NCBI GenBank assembly: GCA_002288445.1 | Contig: NEUQ01000002.1 | Location: 1 to 51,977 of the forward strand | Source of the DNA: Verrucomicrobiia bacterium Tous-C2TDCM | GTDB lineage: Bacteria > Verrucomicrobiota > Verrucomicrobiia > Verrucomicrobiales > DEV007 | Length of the DNA stretch: 51,977 bases | Reading direction: 5' to 3' | Shown here: positions 29,435-38,376 of the stretch, in pieces | How positions within the stretch are numbered: the stretch's first letter is position 1 | Layout: each line of letters begins with the position of its first letter | Program-made: the position numbers and the translations under genes | Notes under the pieces: generated by a model | What the model saw: only the letters and a program-made list of their open reading frames with translations | The model's database searches: none | What the model was told of the DNA's origin: nothing

Positions 29435-30250
29435 ATGAAATGCGTCCTTGCCTTCCTTCCCGCGGCCGTGATCGGCATCGCCTTGGTCCTCCTCGCTTCG
29501 TGCAACTCCAGCCAGCCCGGCTCCTCGTCGAAAGGACAACTCTGGGAGCGTGAGCTCGGCGCCGTGCAAAACGTTCCCCTGAGCCCGGACGAGGCCCAGA
29601 AAGAGCTCAACCTGAAGGTCGATCTCATCCCCGAAGGGAAATACGGACGGCGTCTCTTCCGGGAGATGACGCCGCAATACATCACGATCCACAGCACCCA
29701 GAACCCCACCGGCGACGCTTACGCCCACGCCAAGGCCCTGAACCGTGGGGCGCTCCGCGGCGGCGTTTGCGGATACCTTTGCTGGCACTTTACGGTGCAG
29801 CAGGACGCCGTGATCCAGCACCTTCCCACGAGCGAGCGGGGCGAGCACGCTGACTTCGACGGTCCGGGAAACCGCTACTCGATCGGCATCGAGATGTGCG
29901 AGCACCAGAGCAACGACCAGCTCGAGACGATGGAGCGCACCGCCAAGCTTGCGGCCTCGTTGATGTATCACCACAAGATCCCGATCGAGAATATCCGTGC
30001 CCACTACCACTGGCCGCGCGAGGGCTACAACCCGCCCAACAAGGATTGCCCGCATTTCCTCCTCGAGAACGGCCAGCCGGGCACGACTTGGCGTTGGTTT
30101 GTTGGCCGGATCCAGCGTCACCACCAGCGCCTCGTCGCCTTCGATGAGGCGGCGCGGGAACAGCGGATGAAAGAGGAGGAATCCAAGCGCCGCAAGCAGA
30201 TGGTGCAGCGGATCTGGAATGCCGTGTCCGGTCTGGTCGGGCTCGGTTGA
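29435..30250 (+). CDS. N-acetylmuramoyl-L-alanine amidase (Amidase_2 type), predicted lipoprotein
   Basis: 'YITIHSTQNPTGDAYAHAKALN...CWHFTVQQDAVIQHLPTSERGEHADFDGPGNRYSIGIEMCEH...HYHWPREGYNPPNKDCPHFLL'; lipobox-like 'LLASCNSS'. Confidence 0.93.
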   Translation: MKCVLAFLPAAVIGIALVLLASCNSSQPGSSSKGQLWERELGAVQNVPLSPDEAQKELNLKVDLIPEGKYGRRLFREMTPQYITIHSTQNPTGDAYAHAKALNRGALRGGVCGYLCWHFTVQQDAVIQHLPTSERGEHADFDGPGNRYSIGIEMCEHQSNDQLETMERTAKLAASLMYHHKIPIENIRAHYHWPREGYNPPNKDCPHFLLENGQPGTTWRWFVGRIQRHHQRLVAFDEAAREQRMKEEESKRRKQMVQRIWNAVSGLVGLG

Positions 30251-30339
30251 TGCTCCGGACGTTCCCGTGCGTTTGCGTTTGCAACGAGCTTGGGTAAGCT
30301 TCCGCAAGCTCTCTCCAGACCCGAAGACCCGGTCTCACC

Positions 30340-31068
30340 ATGACGCGAATAATCCTCCTCATCGTCGCCTTCGCCGCCTCCGCACTCGCGACGGCTCCCC
30401 GCGAGGCAGCTGCCGCGCTCGATCCCAACGATGAATACCTCATCGTCTCGGGTGGCCCGTCCCTCGTCTCGCTGGAGTCCTACCGCCGCGAGGCTCACCG
30501 CCACGACCGCTGGTGGGGCAATTTCATTCGTACCGCCCGCATCCGCATCGAGCAGCTCCAGAAGGCAAGCAATGGGGCCGTGAACATCACCTGGCTTGTC
30601 TACCGTCCCGGCTACGAAACCCGCCAGACCGAAGACGCTCAGCCGCTCATCTCGAACATTGAGAGCGTGCGCGACAAATACAAGATCCGCTTGGTCTGGT
30701 TCAGCAACGCGGACGAGGTGATCCATTACTTGAACTCCGGACAAGACCGCAGCTCGGTGAAGGTCTCGGGATTCGAGTTTTTCGGGCACTCGAACAAATA
30801 CTGTTTCGTCTTTGACTACAGCAATCACATCCTCGGTGCTTCGCGTGCCTTTCTTCACCAGAGCGACCTGAAGAAGATCAATCGCAAGGTCTTCGCGCGT
30901 GGCGCCTACTGCAAGAGCTGGGGCTGCCATAGCGGAGAATCCTTCACCGCCGAGTGGAAACGCGTCACGGGAGTGAAGATGATCGGAGCCATCGGAAAGA
31001 CCGATTATTCCGCCACCTGGCAGGGGACCCTGCCCTTCGTTTCACCAGGGGGTCGTTGGTCGAGTTGA
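30340..31068 (+). CDS. Secreted protein with caspase/CHAT-like (clan CD) His-Cys dyad candidate
   Basis: Signal peptide, then 'VKVSGFEFFGHSNKYCFVFDY' and 'FARGAYCKSWGCHSGESFTAEW'. The spacing of a hydrophobic strand with GHS and a later CHSGE resembles metacaspase/CHAT catalytic motifs. Confidence 0.5.
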   Translation: MTRIILLIVAFAASALATAPREAAAALDPNDEYLIVSGGPSLVSLESYRREAHRHDRWWGNFIRTARIRIEQLQKASNGAVNITWLVYRPGYETRQTEDAQPLISNIESVRDKYKIRLVWFSNADEVIHYLNSGQDRSSVKVSGFEFFGHSNKYCFVFDYSNHILGASRAFLHQSDLKKINRKVFARGAYCKSWGCHSGESFTAEWKRVTGVKMIGAIGKTDYSATWQGTLPFVSPGGRWSS

Positions 31069-31100
31069 TTTTTCTGCAACATTTTCCGTAACATTAAGGT

Positions 31101-31116
31101 GAAATCCGCGGATTTC
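31101..31116. promoter_or_regulatory. Perfect 16-bp palindrome GAAATCCGCGGATTTC upstream of bioB
   Basis: Seen directly. Lies 47 bp upstream of the bioB start codon. Confidence 0.5.
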
Positions 31117-31163
31117 GTGGTCTTCTTTCGGGACTCACGGAATCCTCCAGAAGACTCTCACCG

Positions 31164-32159
31164 ATGCAGTTCGACGAACTTTCCCAGCTCCACGCGCTAC
31201 CCTTCTTTGAACTGATCCAGCGCTCGCGCGAGGTTCACGAGGCGAACTGGCCCGAAAACGAGGTGCAACTCTGCACCCTCCTCAGCATCAAGACCGGAGG
31301 CTGCTCGGAAGATTGCTCCTACTGCGCCCAGTCGGCCCGCTACTCCACGGGAGTGGCGGCGGAGCGACTCATGGAAAAAGACGAGATCCTCGAACGGGCC
31401 CGCCTCGCCCGCGAGCAAGGCTCGACCCGCTTCTGCATGGGCGCTGCCTGGAAAGGCGTGAAGGAGGGAACAAAGCGTTTTGATCAAGTCCTCGACATCG
31501 TCTCGAGTGTCAGCGAACTCGGCATGGAGGTCTGCACCACCCTCGGAGAACTCGGGCCGGTCGAGGCCGTGAAGCTTAAGGAGGCCGGTGTCACCGCTTA
31601 CAATCACAATCTCGACACCTCTCCCGAGCATTACACGAACATCGTCTCGACCCACACCTATCAGGACCGCCTCAACACCCTCCGGCATGTGCAGGACGCA
31701 GGCATGTCGGTCTGCTCGGGCGGGATTCTCGGTCTGGGCGAAACAACCGAAGACCGTCTCCGCATGCTGGAGATTCTCAGCCAATTCAATCCCCAGCCCG
31801 AGAGCGTGCCGATCAATTCGCTCGTCCCCATACCGGGCACACCGCTCGCCGAGTCGCAGGGCGTCGATTCCTTCGAAGTCGTTCGCATGATCGCCCTCGC
31901 CCGCATCGCCATTCCGCGGGCGAAGGTCCGTCTCTCCGCTGGCCGAAAGCAGATGAGCGAAGAGCTTCAGGCCCTCTGCTTCTTCGCCGGAGCAAATTCG
32001 ATCTTCTACGGCGACAAACTCCTGACCACTGGCAACCCCCAGTCCGAAGCCGACCTCAACCTCCTCCGCAAACTCGGCCTGCAGCCCCAAAAGCCGAATC
32101 GCGACCTCACCGCCCCCGAGGCGGAATCGTGCCGTCCCTTGGCTCCGGCCTTGGCTTGA
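31164..32159 (+). CDS. bioB: Biotin synthase
   Basis: Radical SAM 'IKTGGCSEDCSYCAQSARYSTGV', 'FCMGAAWKGVKEG', 'YNHNLDTSPEHYTNIVSTHTYQDRLNTL'. Confidence 0.98.
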   Translation: MQFDELSQLHALPFFELIQRSREVHEANWPENEVQLCTLLSIKTGGCSEDCSYCAQSARYSTGVAAERLMEKDEILERARLAREQGSTRFCMGAAWKGVKEGTKRFDQVLDIVSSVSELGMEVCTTLGELGPVEAVKLKEAGVTAYNHNLDTSPEHYTNIVSTHTYQDRLNTLRHVQDAGMSVCSGGILGLGETTEDRLRMLEILSQFNPQPESVPINSLVPIPGTPLAESQGVDSFEVVRMIALARIAIPRAKVRLSAGRKQMSEELQALCFFAGANSIFYGDKLLTTGNPQSEADLNLLRKLGLQPQKPNRDLTAPEAESCRPLAPALA

Positions 32160-32186
32160 GTCCATCGCTCCCGAGGAGCGCATCCA

Positions 32187-33032
32187 ATGAAATGGCGTTG
32201 TCTCGACCGCACCCTCGATCTTTCCCGCCACGGCGAGATCATGGGGATCGTCAATGTCACGCCCGACTCGTTCTCCGACGGCGGGCTTTTCGCCACGGTC
32301 GATGCGGCGTTGGAGCAGGCAAGACGACTCATTGCCGAGGGAGCCGCTCTTATCGACATCGGCGGCGAGTCGACGCGACCGGGAGCCGCAGAGGTCGACG
32401 AAGCTGAGGAGCTCCAACGCGTCCTCCCGGTGATTTCGCAGCTCGCCGCAGAGCATCCCGATACGATTCTCTCGATCGACACCTGCAAGGCGGGCGTGGC
32501 CGCCGCTGCGGTCGCCGCCGGCGCCCGGATCATCAACGATGTGCGGGGCTTCCGCGATGCAGAGATGGTGAGGGTCGCGGCGGAGAGCGGAGCGGGGCTC
32601 GTCGTGATGCACATGTCCGGCACCCCGCGCACGATGCAGTCTGCCCCGGCCTACGCTGATCTCCATGGCGAGATCACCGGCTTTTTCCGTGGCCGTCTTG
32701 ACGCGCTGATCGCCGCCGGGGTCGCTGCGGAGGCGATCGTTTTCGATCCCGGCATCGGATTCGGAAAAACCCTCGACCACAATCTTTCGATTCTTCGCGA
32801 GCTCGACCGCTACACCATCGCCGACCGGCCCATCCTCCTCGGGGTCTCACGCAAATCCTTCCTCGCGAAGGTGACCGGATCCGACCGGATCGAGGATCGC
32901 GCCTGGGGCACCGTGGCCATCACGGCGCATGCCCGCGAGCTGGGCACCCGTCTCCATCGCGTCCACGAGGTGAAATCGAATCTCGAGGCCCTCCGCATGA
33001 CCGAGGCGATTCTCGATGGCGTCCTCGATTAG
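32187..33032 (+). CDS. folP: Dihydropteroate synthase
   Basis: 'GIVNVTPDSFSDGG...ALIDIGGESTRPGA...LSIDTCKAGVAAAAVAAGARIINDVRG...FDPGIGFGKTLDHN'. Confidence 0.97.
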   Translation: MKWRCLDRTLDLSRHGEIMGIVNVTPDSFSDGGLFATVDAALEQARRLIAEGAALIDIGGESTRPGAAEVDEAEELQRVLPVISQLAAEHPDTILSIDTCKAGVAAAAVAAGARIINDVRGFRDAEMVRVAAESGAGLVVMHMSGTPRTMQSAPAYADLHGEITGFFRGRLDALIAAGVAAEAIVFDPGIGFGKTLDHNLSILRELDRYTIADRPILLGVSRKSFLAKVTGSDRIEDRAWGTVAITAHARELGTRLHRVHEVKSNLEALRMTEAILDGVLD

Positions 33033-33090
33033 CCCGTTTGCTGGACAACGGTCGGCCGTCTTTCTGTCCTGATCCCGGTGGCAACCCGGT

Positions 33091-33906
33091 TCACTGGTGG
33101 ACGAGATAGAGTTTCCAAACGGTGACCTCAGCGACCGATTCGGGATCACCGCTTTTAGGAGACTCGGATTCGTAGACAACGCCGACGCGGAACTGCAGAC
33201 CCGAGGCCTCGAGAGGCCATTCGGCGATTTGATCAATGCCGGACCTCAGTCTGACGCGCCCTTTGTCGACGAGGATCGTCCATTCCAAGGGCCTTCCCGC
33301 GACGTAGGTTTCCTCGAGGAGGAGGGGCTCCATACCCGTTCGGGACATCACGATCTTTCCCATCTCGTGTCGCATCGCGAAGGCTTCACCCCCCTCGCCC
33401 CAGACCGAGACGGCCGTGACGGGAGAGCCGTCTTCGGGCAGGCGAGTGAAGGCGAGGGTCGCCGAGAAACGGTGGATCCTGCCATCCCTCGTGCTCCAAG
33501 AAGCGGGCTCTTTGGTGCCCTCTTTCAACTCGTGCATCTCACAGCGCGGATGAGCAGCGCCCTCCATCAGCGCGTCGCCGCAGCGAGTTCGGAAGACGAT
33601 CGCCTCGCCCGGTTTGTCGATATGGAAAAACGCCGGGTCCTCGAAGTTGCGCAGCAAGGGCATCGCCACGACATCGGTGCCGCCGTCGCCATCGTCGTCG
33701 AGCGGTATCTGAAGGGCGAACTGGTCGAGATCAAAGACGTCGCCGGCGAATTTTTTCTGGATCAAAGGCGCGGGCGGGCCGGCAAGCGCAGACTTTTCGG
33801 GAGACCCGGCCCGCGCCGCCGTATCCTCGGCAGCCACCGCCAGCGTGATGGCGACGAACACGCCAGGAGTGGAAATGAGGCCGCCTCGTTTCAAAGTCGC
33901 CGCCAT
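33091..33906 (-). CDS. Secreted hypothetical protein (polysaccharide-lyase/LamG-like jelly-roll)
   Basis: Intact ORF from ATG 33906. 'GEAIVFRTRCGDALMEGAAHPRCEMHELKEGTKEPASWSTRDGRIHRFSATLAFTRLPEDG' resembles alginate-lyase-2-type jelly-roll proteins. Confidence 0.6.
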   Translation of the reverse strand: MAATLKRGGLISTPGVFVAITLAVAAEDTAARAGSPEKSALAGPPAPLIQKKFAGDVFDLDQFALQIPLDDDGDGGTDVVAMPLLRNFEDPAFFHIDKPGEAIVFRTRCGDALMEGAAHPRCEMHELKEGTKEPASWSTRDGRIHRFSATLAFTRLPEDGSPVTAVSVWGEGGEAFAMRHEMGKIVMSRTGMEPLLLEETYVAGRPLEWTILVDKGRVRLRSGIDQIAEWPLEASGLQFRVGVVYESESPKSGDPESVAEVTVWKLYLVHQ

Positions 33907-35426
33907 TCGTGACCACCTTGTTCGAGGAGTTCGTCGGCTTCCTTCGGCCCCCACGACCCGGCGGGATATTCGGCCATCTTCGGCGGGTTGGGCGACTGGT
34001 GCCAAGCCTCCTCGATCTGGTCGACGTATTGCCACGCGGTCTCGACTTCGTCTTTCCGGGCAAAGAGGGTCGCATCACCTGCCATCGCATCGAGAAGGAG
34101 GCGCTCGTAGGCCTCGGGACTACCCTTGCCGAAACTCGTCTGGTAGAGGAAATCCATTTTCACCGCCTGCAGGGTCGCGGCGGGACCGGGACGCTTCGAG
34201 CGGATTCCCAGGGAAATACCCTCGTTCGGCTGGATGCGAATCACGAGAACGTTCCCCGGCATGGCCTCGGAGCCCGGGGCGGCATTGAAGAGTACCTTGG
34301 GCGCGTCCTTGAAGTGAATCGAGATTTCCGTGCCCTTGCGCGGGAGGCGCTTGCCCATGCGCATGTAAAAGGGCACTCCGGCCCAGCGCCAGTTGTCGAT
34401 CATGATCCTCAGGGCGACGTAGCTCTCCGTCATGGAGCCGGGATTGACCCGATCCTCGCGACGGTAACCTGGCACCTCGACACCATTCACCGTCCCGGCG
34501 GTGTATTGGGCACGCACGACATTGGCGGCCACGGCATCGACGCTGCGGAAGGGGCGCAGGGATTTCAGCACCTTTACCTTTTCGTCACGGACCCCGTCGG
34601 CGGAGAGATCGGCGGGTGGCTCCATCGCGACGAGGCTGAGGAGCTGGAGGAGATGATTCTGCACCATATCGCGCATCGCCCCAGACTTGTCGTAATAGCC
34701 ACCGCGGCCGCCCTCCATGCCGAGATGCTCGGCACAGGTGATCTGGACGTGGTCGATGAAGCGGTTGTTCCAAAGCACTTCGAAAAGCTGGTTGGCGAAG
34801 CGCAACACCATGATGTTCTGCGCGGTTTCCTTGCCGAGATAGTGGTCGATGCGGTAGGTGTGCTCTTCGGCGAAGGTGTCGTTGACGACCTGATTGAGGT
34901 GCTGGGCCGTGGCGAGGTCGGTGCCGAAGGGCTTCTCGACAACGGCGCGGCACCAGCCGTTCCTGGCATGATTCAACCCGGACTGGCGGAGGTGGAGGAG
35001 GATGTCGTCGAAAAACTCGGGGGCCGAGGCGAGGTAGTAAAGTCGGTTGGGACTCGCCCCGTCCGCTTCCATCTCATCGAGGCGCTTCTTCAGCGCGAGG
35101 TATCCCTCGTGGTCACTGAACTCGCTGGTGTGGTAGCTGATATTCTGGGAAAAGCGGGCCCATAGATCATCGTTGTGCCCCTGGCGGGACACCTCGCGGT
35201 TCAACTCTTCAAGACCCTGACGGAACTCCTCATCGGACTTTTCACGGCGGGCAACACCGACGACCCGGAGGCCCGCCGGCAGATCGCCATCCGCGGCAAG
35301 GTTGTAGAGCGCGGGAATGAGCTTGCGGTGGGTGAGGTCACCCGTTGCTCCAAAGATCACGAGAATGCAGGACTCCGGATGATTCCGGAGACTGAGGTCG
35401 GCTTCTCGAAAGGGGTTTTCTTCCAT
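33891..35426 (-). CDS. zwf: Glucose-6-phosphate 1-dehydrogenase
   Basis: 'CILVIFGATGDLTHRKLIPALYNL...RIDHYLGKETAQNIMVLRFAN...YKRLLLDAM'-type C-terminus (AYERLLLDAMAGDATLFARKDEVETAW). Confidence 0.97.
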   Translation of the reverse strand: MEENPFREADLSLRNHPESCILVIFGATGDLTHRKLIPALYNLAADGDLPAGLRVVGVARREKSDEEFRQGLEELNREVSRQGHNDDLWARFSQNISYHTSEFSDHEGYLALKKRLDEMEADGASPNRLYYLASAPEFFDDILLHLRQSGLNHARNGWCRAVVEKPFGTDLATAQHLNQVVNDTFAEEHTYRIDHYLGKETAQNIMVLRFANQLFEVLWNNRFIDHVQITCAEHLGMEGGRGGYYDKSGAMRDMVQNHLLQLLSLVAMEPPADLSADGVRDEKVKVLKSLRPFRSVDAVAANVVRAQYTAGTVNGVEVPGYRREDRVNPGSMTESYVALRIMIDNWRWAGVPFYMRMGKRLPRKGTEISIHFKDAPKVLFNAAPGSEAMPGNVLVIRIQPNEGISLGIRSKRPGPAATLQAVKMDFLYQTSFGKGSPEAYERLLLDAMAGDATLFARKDEVETAWQYVDQIEEAWHQSPNPPKMAEYPAGSWGPKEADELLEQGGHEWRRL

Positions 35427-35599
35427 CAAAGCAATGAACCAGCAAATTCCCGCCCATTGCAAACGAATTGAACCGGCGCGAAGTGATGAGGCCTGCGCAT
35501 GATGGTGATCGGTGAACCGCATTCACTCTGCCGCGAGTCGGTCGATCCGCGGAGTCTCGTAGTAGCCACTCCCTCGACATCCAAGGTCCGTGCAGCCGG

Positions 35600-35740
35600 G
35601 TGCTGGAGGCGATGAAGATGGAAATCGCGATTCCTTCACCCGGATCGGGAATCATTGAAGCGGTCTTCGTTTCCGAGGGCAGCGCGGTGAAACCCGGCCA
35701 GGCTCTAATGGCGCTGAGGGAAGTCGTCGACAGTTGCTGA
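35600..35740 (+). pseudogene. C-terminal remnant of a biotinyl/lipoyl carrier domain (biotin carboxylase/carboxyl carrier-type protein)
   Basis: Manual translation from GTG 35600: VLEAMKMEIAIPSPGSGIIEAVFVSEGSAVKPGQALMALREVVDSC*. It contains the biotinylation motif EAMKM and the C-terminal half of the domain. The N-terminal half and any carboxylase are absent upstream. The frame is open only from 35516. Confidence 0.75.
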
Positions 35741-35833
35741 TCTTCCGGTTTCGCAAGAGGCCTTCCTCCTCCGGGATTCCCGATTGACCTCGCCATGATC
35801 GGCCGCCACACTAATCGCCGTCCGTTAGTTCCC

Positions 35834-36952
35834 ATGAACCGACTTACCTCTTCCCTTCTCCAGAAGGTCATCGGTTTCGTTTTCGCTTGGGGTCTTTCCC
35901 CAAATCCTCCCGGGGCTTCGAGCGCCGCGGAGGTCTTCTCTCCGGTCGTCGGATTCATGAAGTTCGATTGTCTGGCCGACTCCGACACGGTCGTCTCGGC
36001 CCCCTTCCACCCGGCTCCACGATGGGCTGGTTGCGCCGCCGGAAGCCCGACCGACCAAGGTGGCGGCAAGGCGCGTCTTGCGCTGAAAGATTCCCCGTCT
36101 TTTGCCGCGGAAGAACTGACGGGCACCCCGCATTTTCTTTACTGTCGAGATGCTGCGGGAGTCCATCGCGGTCGTCACTTCCTCATTGTCCAACATGGAG
36201 CTGACACCGTCGATGTCATGGCGAGTCTCGCCGATCTGGGATCGCTCACCACCAATGGCCTGGTTTCCGTGATTCCCGCGTGGACGCTCGACACCCTTCT
36301 ACCTCCGGACAGTCAGACAACGCTGCACGCTTCGGCCGGACCCCTCGCGACCGAGCGAATCTCGGAACTTCTCTTTTTCGACACCGCAACAGCGGGCACC
36401 TCGCTCGCGCCCTCGCGGCGCTTCTATGTCACGGACACCGCTTGGTATGAAGTCGGAAGTTTCGCCGAGGCCGGCGACACCGTCATCGAGCCGGGACAGG
36501 CGTTCATCATCCGCCATCCCGCCGGTGTCGCCCTGACGACTTTTGTTCCCAATCAACAGGTCTACGGCGGACCCGTCTCGGTCATGATCGGGGGATCGGG
36601 CTCCGACAAAGGCCGCGATACCATGATTGGCCTGCCCCGACCCGTTTCGATCACCCTCGATGATCTCGACTTTGCCCCGGGTCAATTCGTAGAGAGCGCG
36701 TCGACCGCGCCCGGCGATCGCAAAGACCAACTCCTCGTGTTCGACAATACCGAGGCCCTGCGCAACAAACAGCCGGACGCGGTCTATTTCCGCAGCGGCG
36801 GCCAATGGCTGCGCGCTGAGTCCGGTTTTCCTGCTGCGGGCAACCGAATCATCGAGCCGTCAGCTGGGTTGCTGGTGCGGCGGGCGGGCGTCAGCGGAGC
36901 CGCTCCGATTCTCTGGGTGAACTTCCCGACCTACGACGTGACAGCCCCATGA
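35834..36952 (+). CDS. Secreted TIGR02597-like protein
   Basis: Signal peptide, then 'FSPVVGFMKFDCLADSDTVVSAPFH...' and C-terminal 'GLLVRRAGVSGAAPILWVNFPTY', resembling verrucomicrobial TIGR02597 proteins. Confidence 0.6.
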   Translation: MNRLTSSLLQKVIGFVFAWGLSPNPPGASSAAEVFSPVVGFMKFDCLADSDTVVSAPFHPAPRWAGCAAGSPTDQGGGKARLALKDSPSFAAEELTGTPHFLYCRDAAGVHRGRHFLIVQHGADTVDVMASLADLGSLTTNGLVSVIPAWTLDTLLPPDSQTTLHASAGPLATERISELLFFDTATAGTSLAPSRRFYVTDTAWYEVGSFAEAGDTVIEPGQAFIIRHPAGVALTTFVPNQQVYGGPVSVMIGGSGSDKGRDTMIGLPRPVSITLDDLDFAPGQFVESASTAPGDRKDQLLVFDNTEALRNKQPDAVYFRSGGQWLRAESGFPAAGNRIIEPSAGLLVRRAGVSGAAPILWVNFPTYDVTAP

Positions 36953-36973
36953 GGTTGATTGACCGCCCTCGAG

Positions 36974-38269
36974 ATGAAATCACTTTCTCTTTCCTGTTGC
37001 GCCCTCGCCCTCGCGCTTCCTGCCTCGGCCACGGTCTCGATTGAATTCCAACTCGGTGGCATCGACGTGCCGGCGGGTTCGATCGGTGTCCTCGTCGCGG
37101 ACGCCGATGGAGACCGGGATTTCACCTCGCCTGCGGAGGCCGAGGGAGCTCTGCTCTCGTCCGGAGAAATGATCCGGGGTGACGTGATCATCGCGGTGTT
37201 CTTGCCATCAGGACTTCCCGATTGGGGAACGCAGAAGGGCTTTGCCGCGCACACGGCCGTGCTCGACTACGCCGACCTCGGGATCGCCGAAGGGGACGCC
37301 CTGATGCTCCACATCTTCCCCCAACGGATCGAGGGACAGTCGCTCCGGGCGGGTGAGCCGCATCTTTCCTATCGCACAGACGAGATCGGTCAGCTCACCT
37401 CCAACAGCACGATGGGCTTTTCCTTGCCTGCGGACGGCGGCGCGCACCTCCTCGCGGTGATCGGCCCGGATCGGCAGGGCAATGCCGACCTTTCTTCCCT
37501 GGATCTGAGGGATCTCCCTTACGACGTGGGAAGCGGGTCCTTCGACCGCACGCTTGAGACTCTGACCGCCCGCCACACCTACCACTTTGAATTAGGGGCT
37601 TCCGGCTTCCTGAGTCTCGATGGCATCGGGGGCAACGGACTGGTTGTGCAGCTCATCGGCCCCGATGGACAAGCGGTTTATACGGGAGGGGGAGCCGAGT
37701 TCAGCCTTTACGACACGCTCGCCTCAGGTCTTTACACCCTCGTTTTGTCCCGCGAGAGCGGCGGCAGCGGCGAGCTCGCCTACGAACTGGATTTCGCGAA
37801 CTCGGATGTTCGTTTTGTCATCCCGGACGTTGCCGTCGGCGCGGGCCTCACCTCGCTCACCGGAAGCAACCTGCTCAATGGCTTGGCGGGACAGTCAATT
37901 TCCCTCACCTCGATGAAAGCCAATCCGGGCTCCGGTTATGCGACCATCGTAAACCGCGGACGGCTCCTCGACACGATCGCTGTTCGCGGCTCCGCGGGCA
38001 GCACTCTCTGCGGCATCGCCTACTTCGATGGTGCCGCCAATGTCACCGCCGGATTGGTGACAGGCGGCTACCGGACTCCGGAAATTTCCGAGGGAGACGC
38101 GGGAACCGCCCTGCGGGTTCAGTTCTCTCCCAAGAAGAACAAGCTGACGAAAAAGAAGGGCAAGCGCACAAAGGTCCTGAAGAAAACGTTTTCGACCCTC
38201 GTTCGAGCGAACTCGACTCTGGGCCCACCGTCGATGGATGCAGCCTCGATTCGGATGCAGACCCGATAG
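36974..38269 (+). CDS. Secreted hypothetical protein with PPC-like domain
   Basis: Signal peptide 'MKSLSLSCCALALALPASATVSIEF'. 'YHFELGASGFLSLDGIGGNGLVVQLIGPDGQAVYTGG...LYTLVLSRESGGSGELAYELDF' is PPC-like. Lys-rich C-terminal stretch. Confidence 0.6.
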   Translation: MKSLSLSCCALALALPASATVSIEFQLGGIDVPAGSIGVLVADADGDRDFTSPAEAEGALLSSGEMIRGDVIIAVFLPSGLPDWGTQKGFAAHTAVLDYADLGIAEGDALMLHIFPQRIEGQSLRAGEPHLSYRTDEIGQLTSNSTMGFSLPADGGAHLLAVIGPDRQGNADLSSLDLRDLPYDVGSGSFDRTLETLTARHTYHFELGASGFLSLDGIGGNGLVVQLIGPDGQAVYTGGGAEFSLYDTLASGLYTLVLSRESGGSGELAYELDFANSDVRFVIPDVAVGAGLTSLTGSNLLNGLAGQSISLTSMKANPGSGYATIVNRGRLLDTIAVRGSAGSTLCGIAYFDGAANVTAGLVTGGYRTPEISEGDAGTALRVQFSPKKNKLTKKKGKRTKVLKKTFSTLVRANSTLGPPSMDAASIRMQTR

Positions 38270-38376
38270 CCCGGGGCAGCGGAGTAATGCCGTGAGGCCT
38301 CGCCGGTTGACGTGCCCGGCATGGGTCGGAGATTGAAAAAGCCCTCCGGAAGCCTTAGAGAAGTTTCCCAACCGAC

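Noticed and set aside
31197-32780. 527-aa minus-strand ORF
   Set aside because: Antisense shadow of bioB and folP.
33891-33906. Overlap of zwf 3' end with the start of the following minus-strand gene
   Set aside because: Short same-strand overlaps are ordinary translational coupling.
35795-36196. Minus-strand ORFs around 35338-36196 as alternative genes
   Set aside because: They overlap the signal-peptide-bearing TIGR02597-like plus-strand gene and zwf start, and lack family resemblance.
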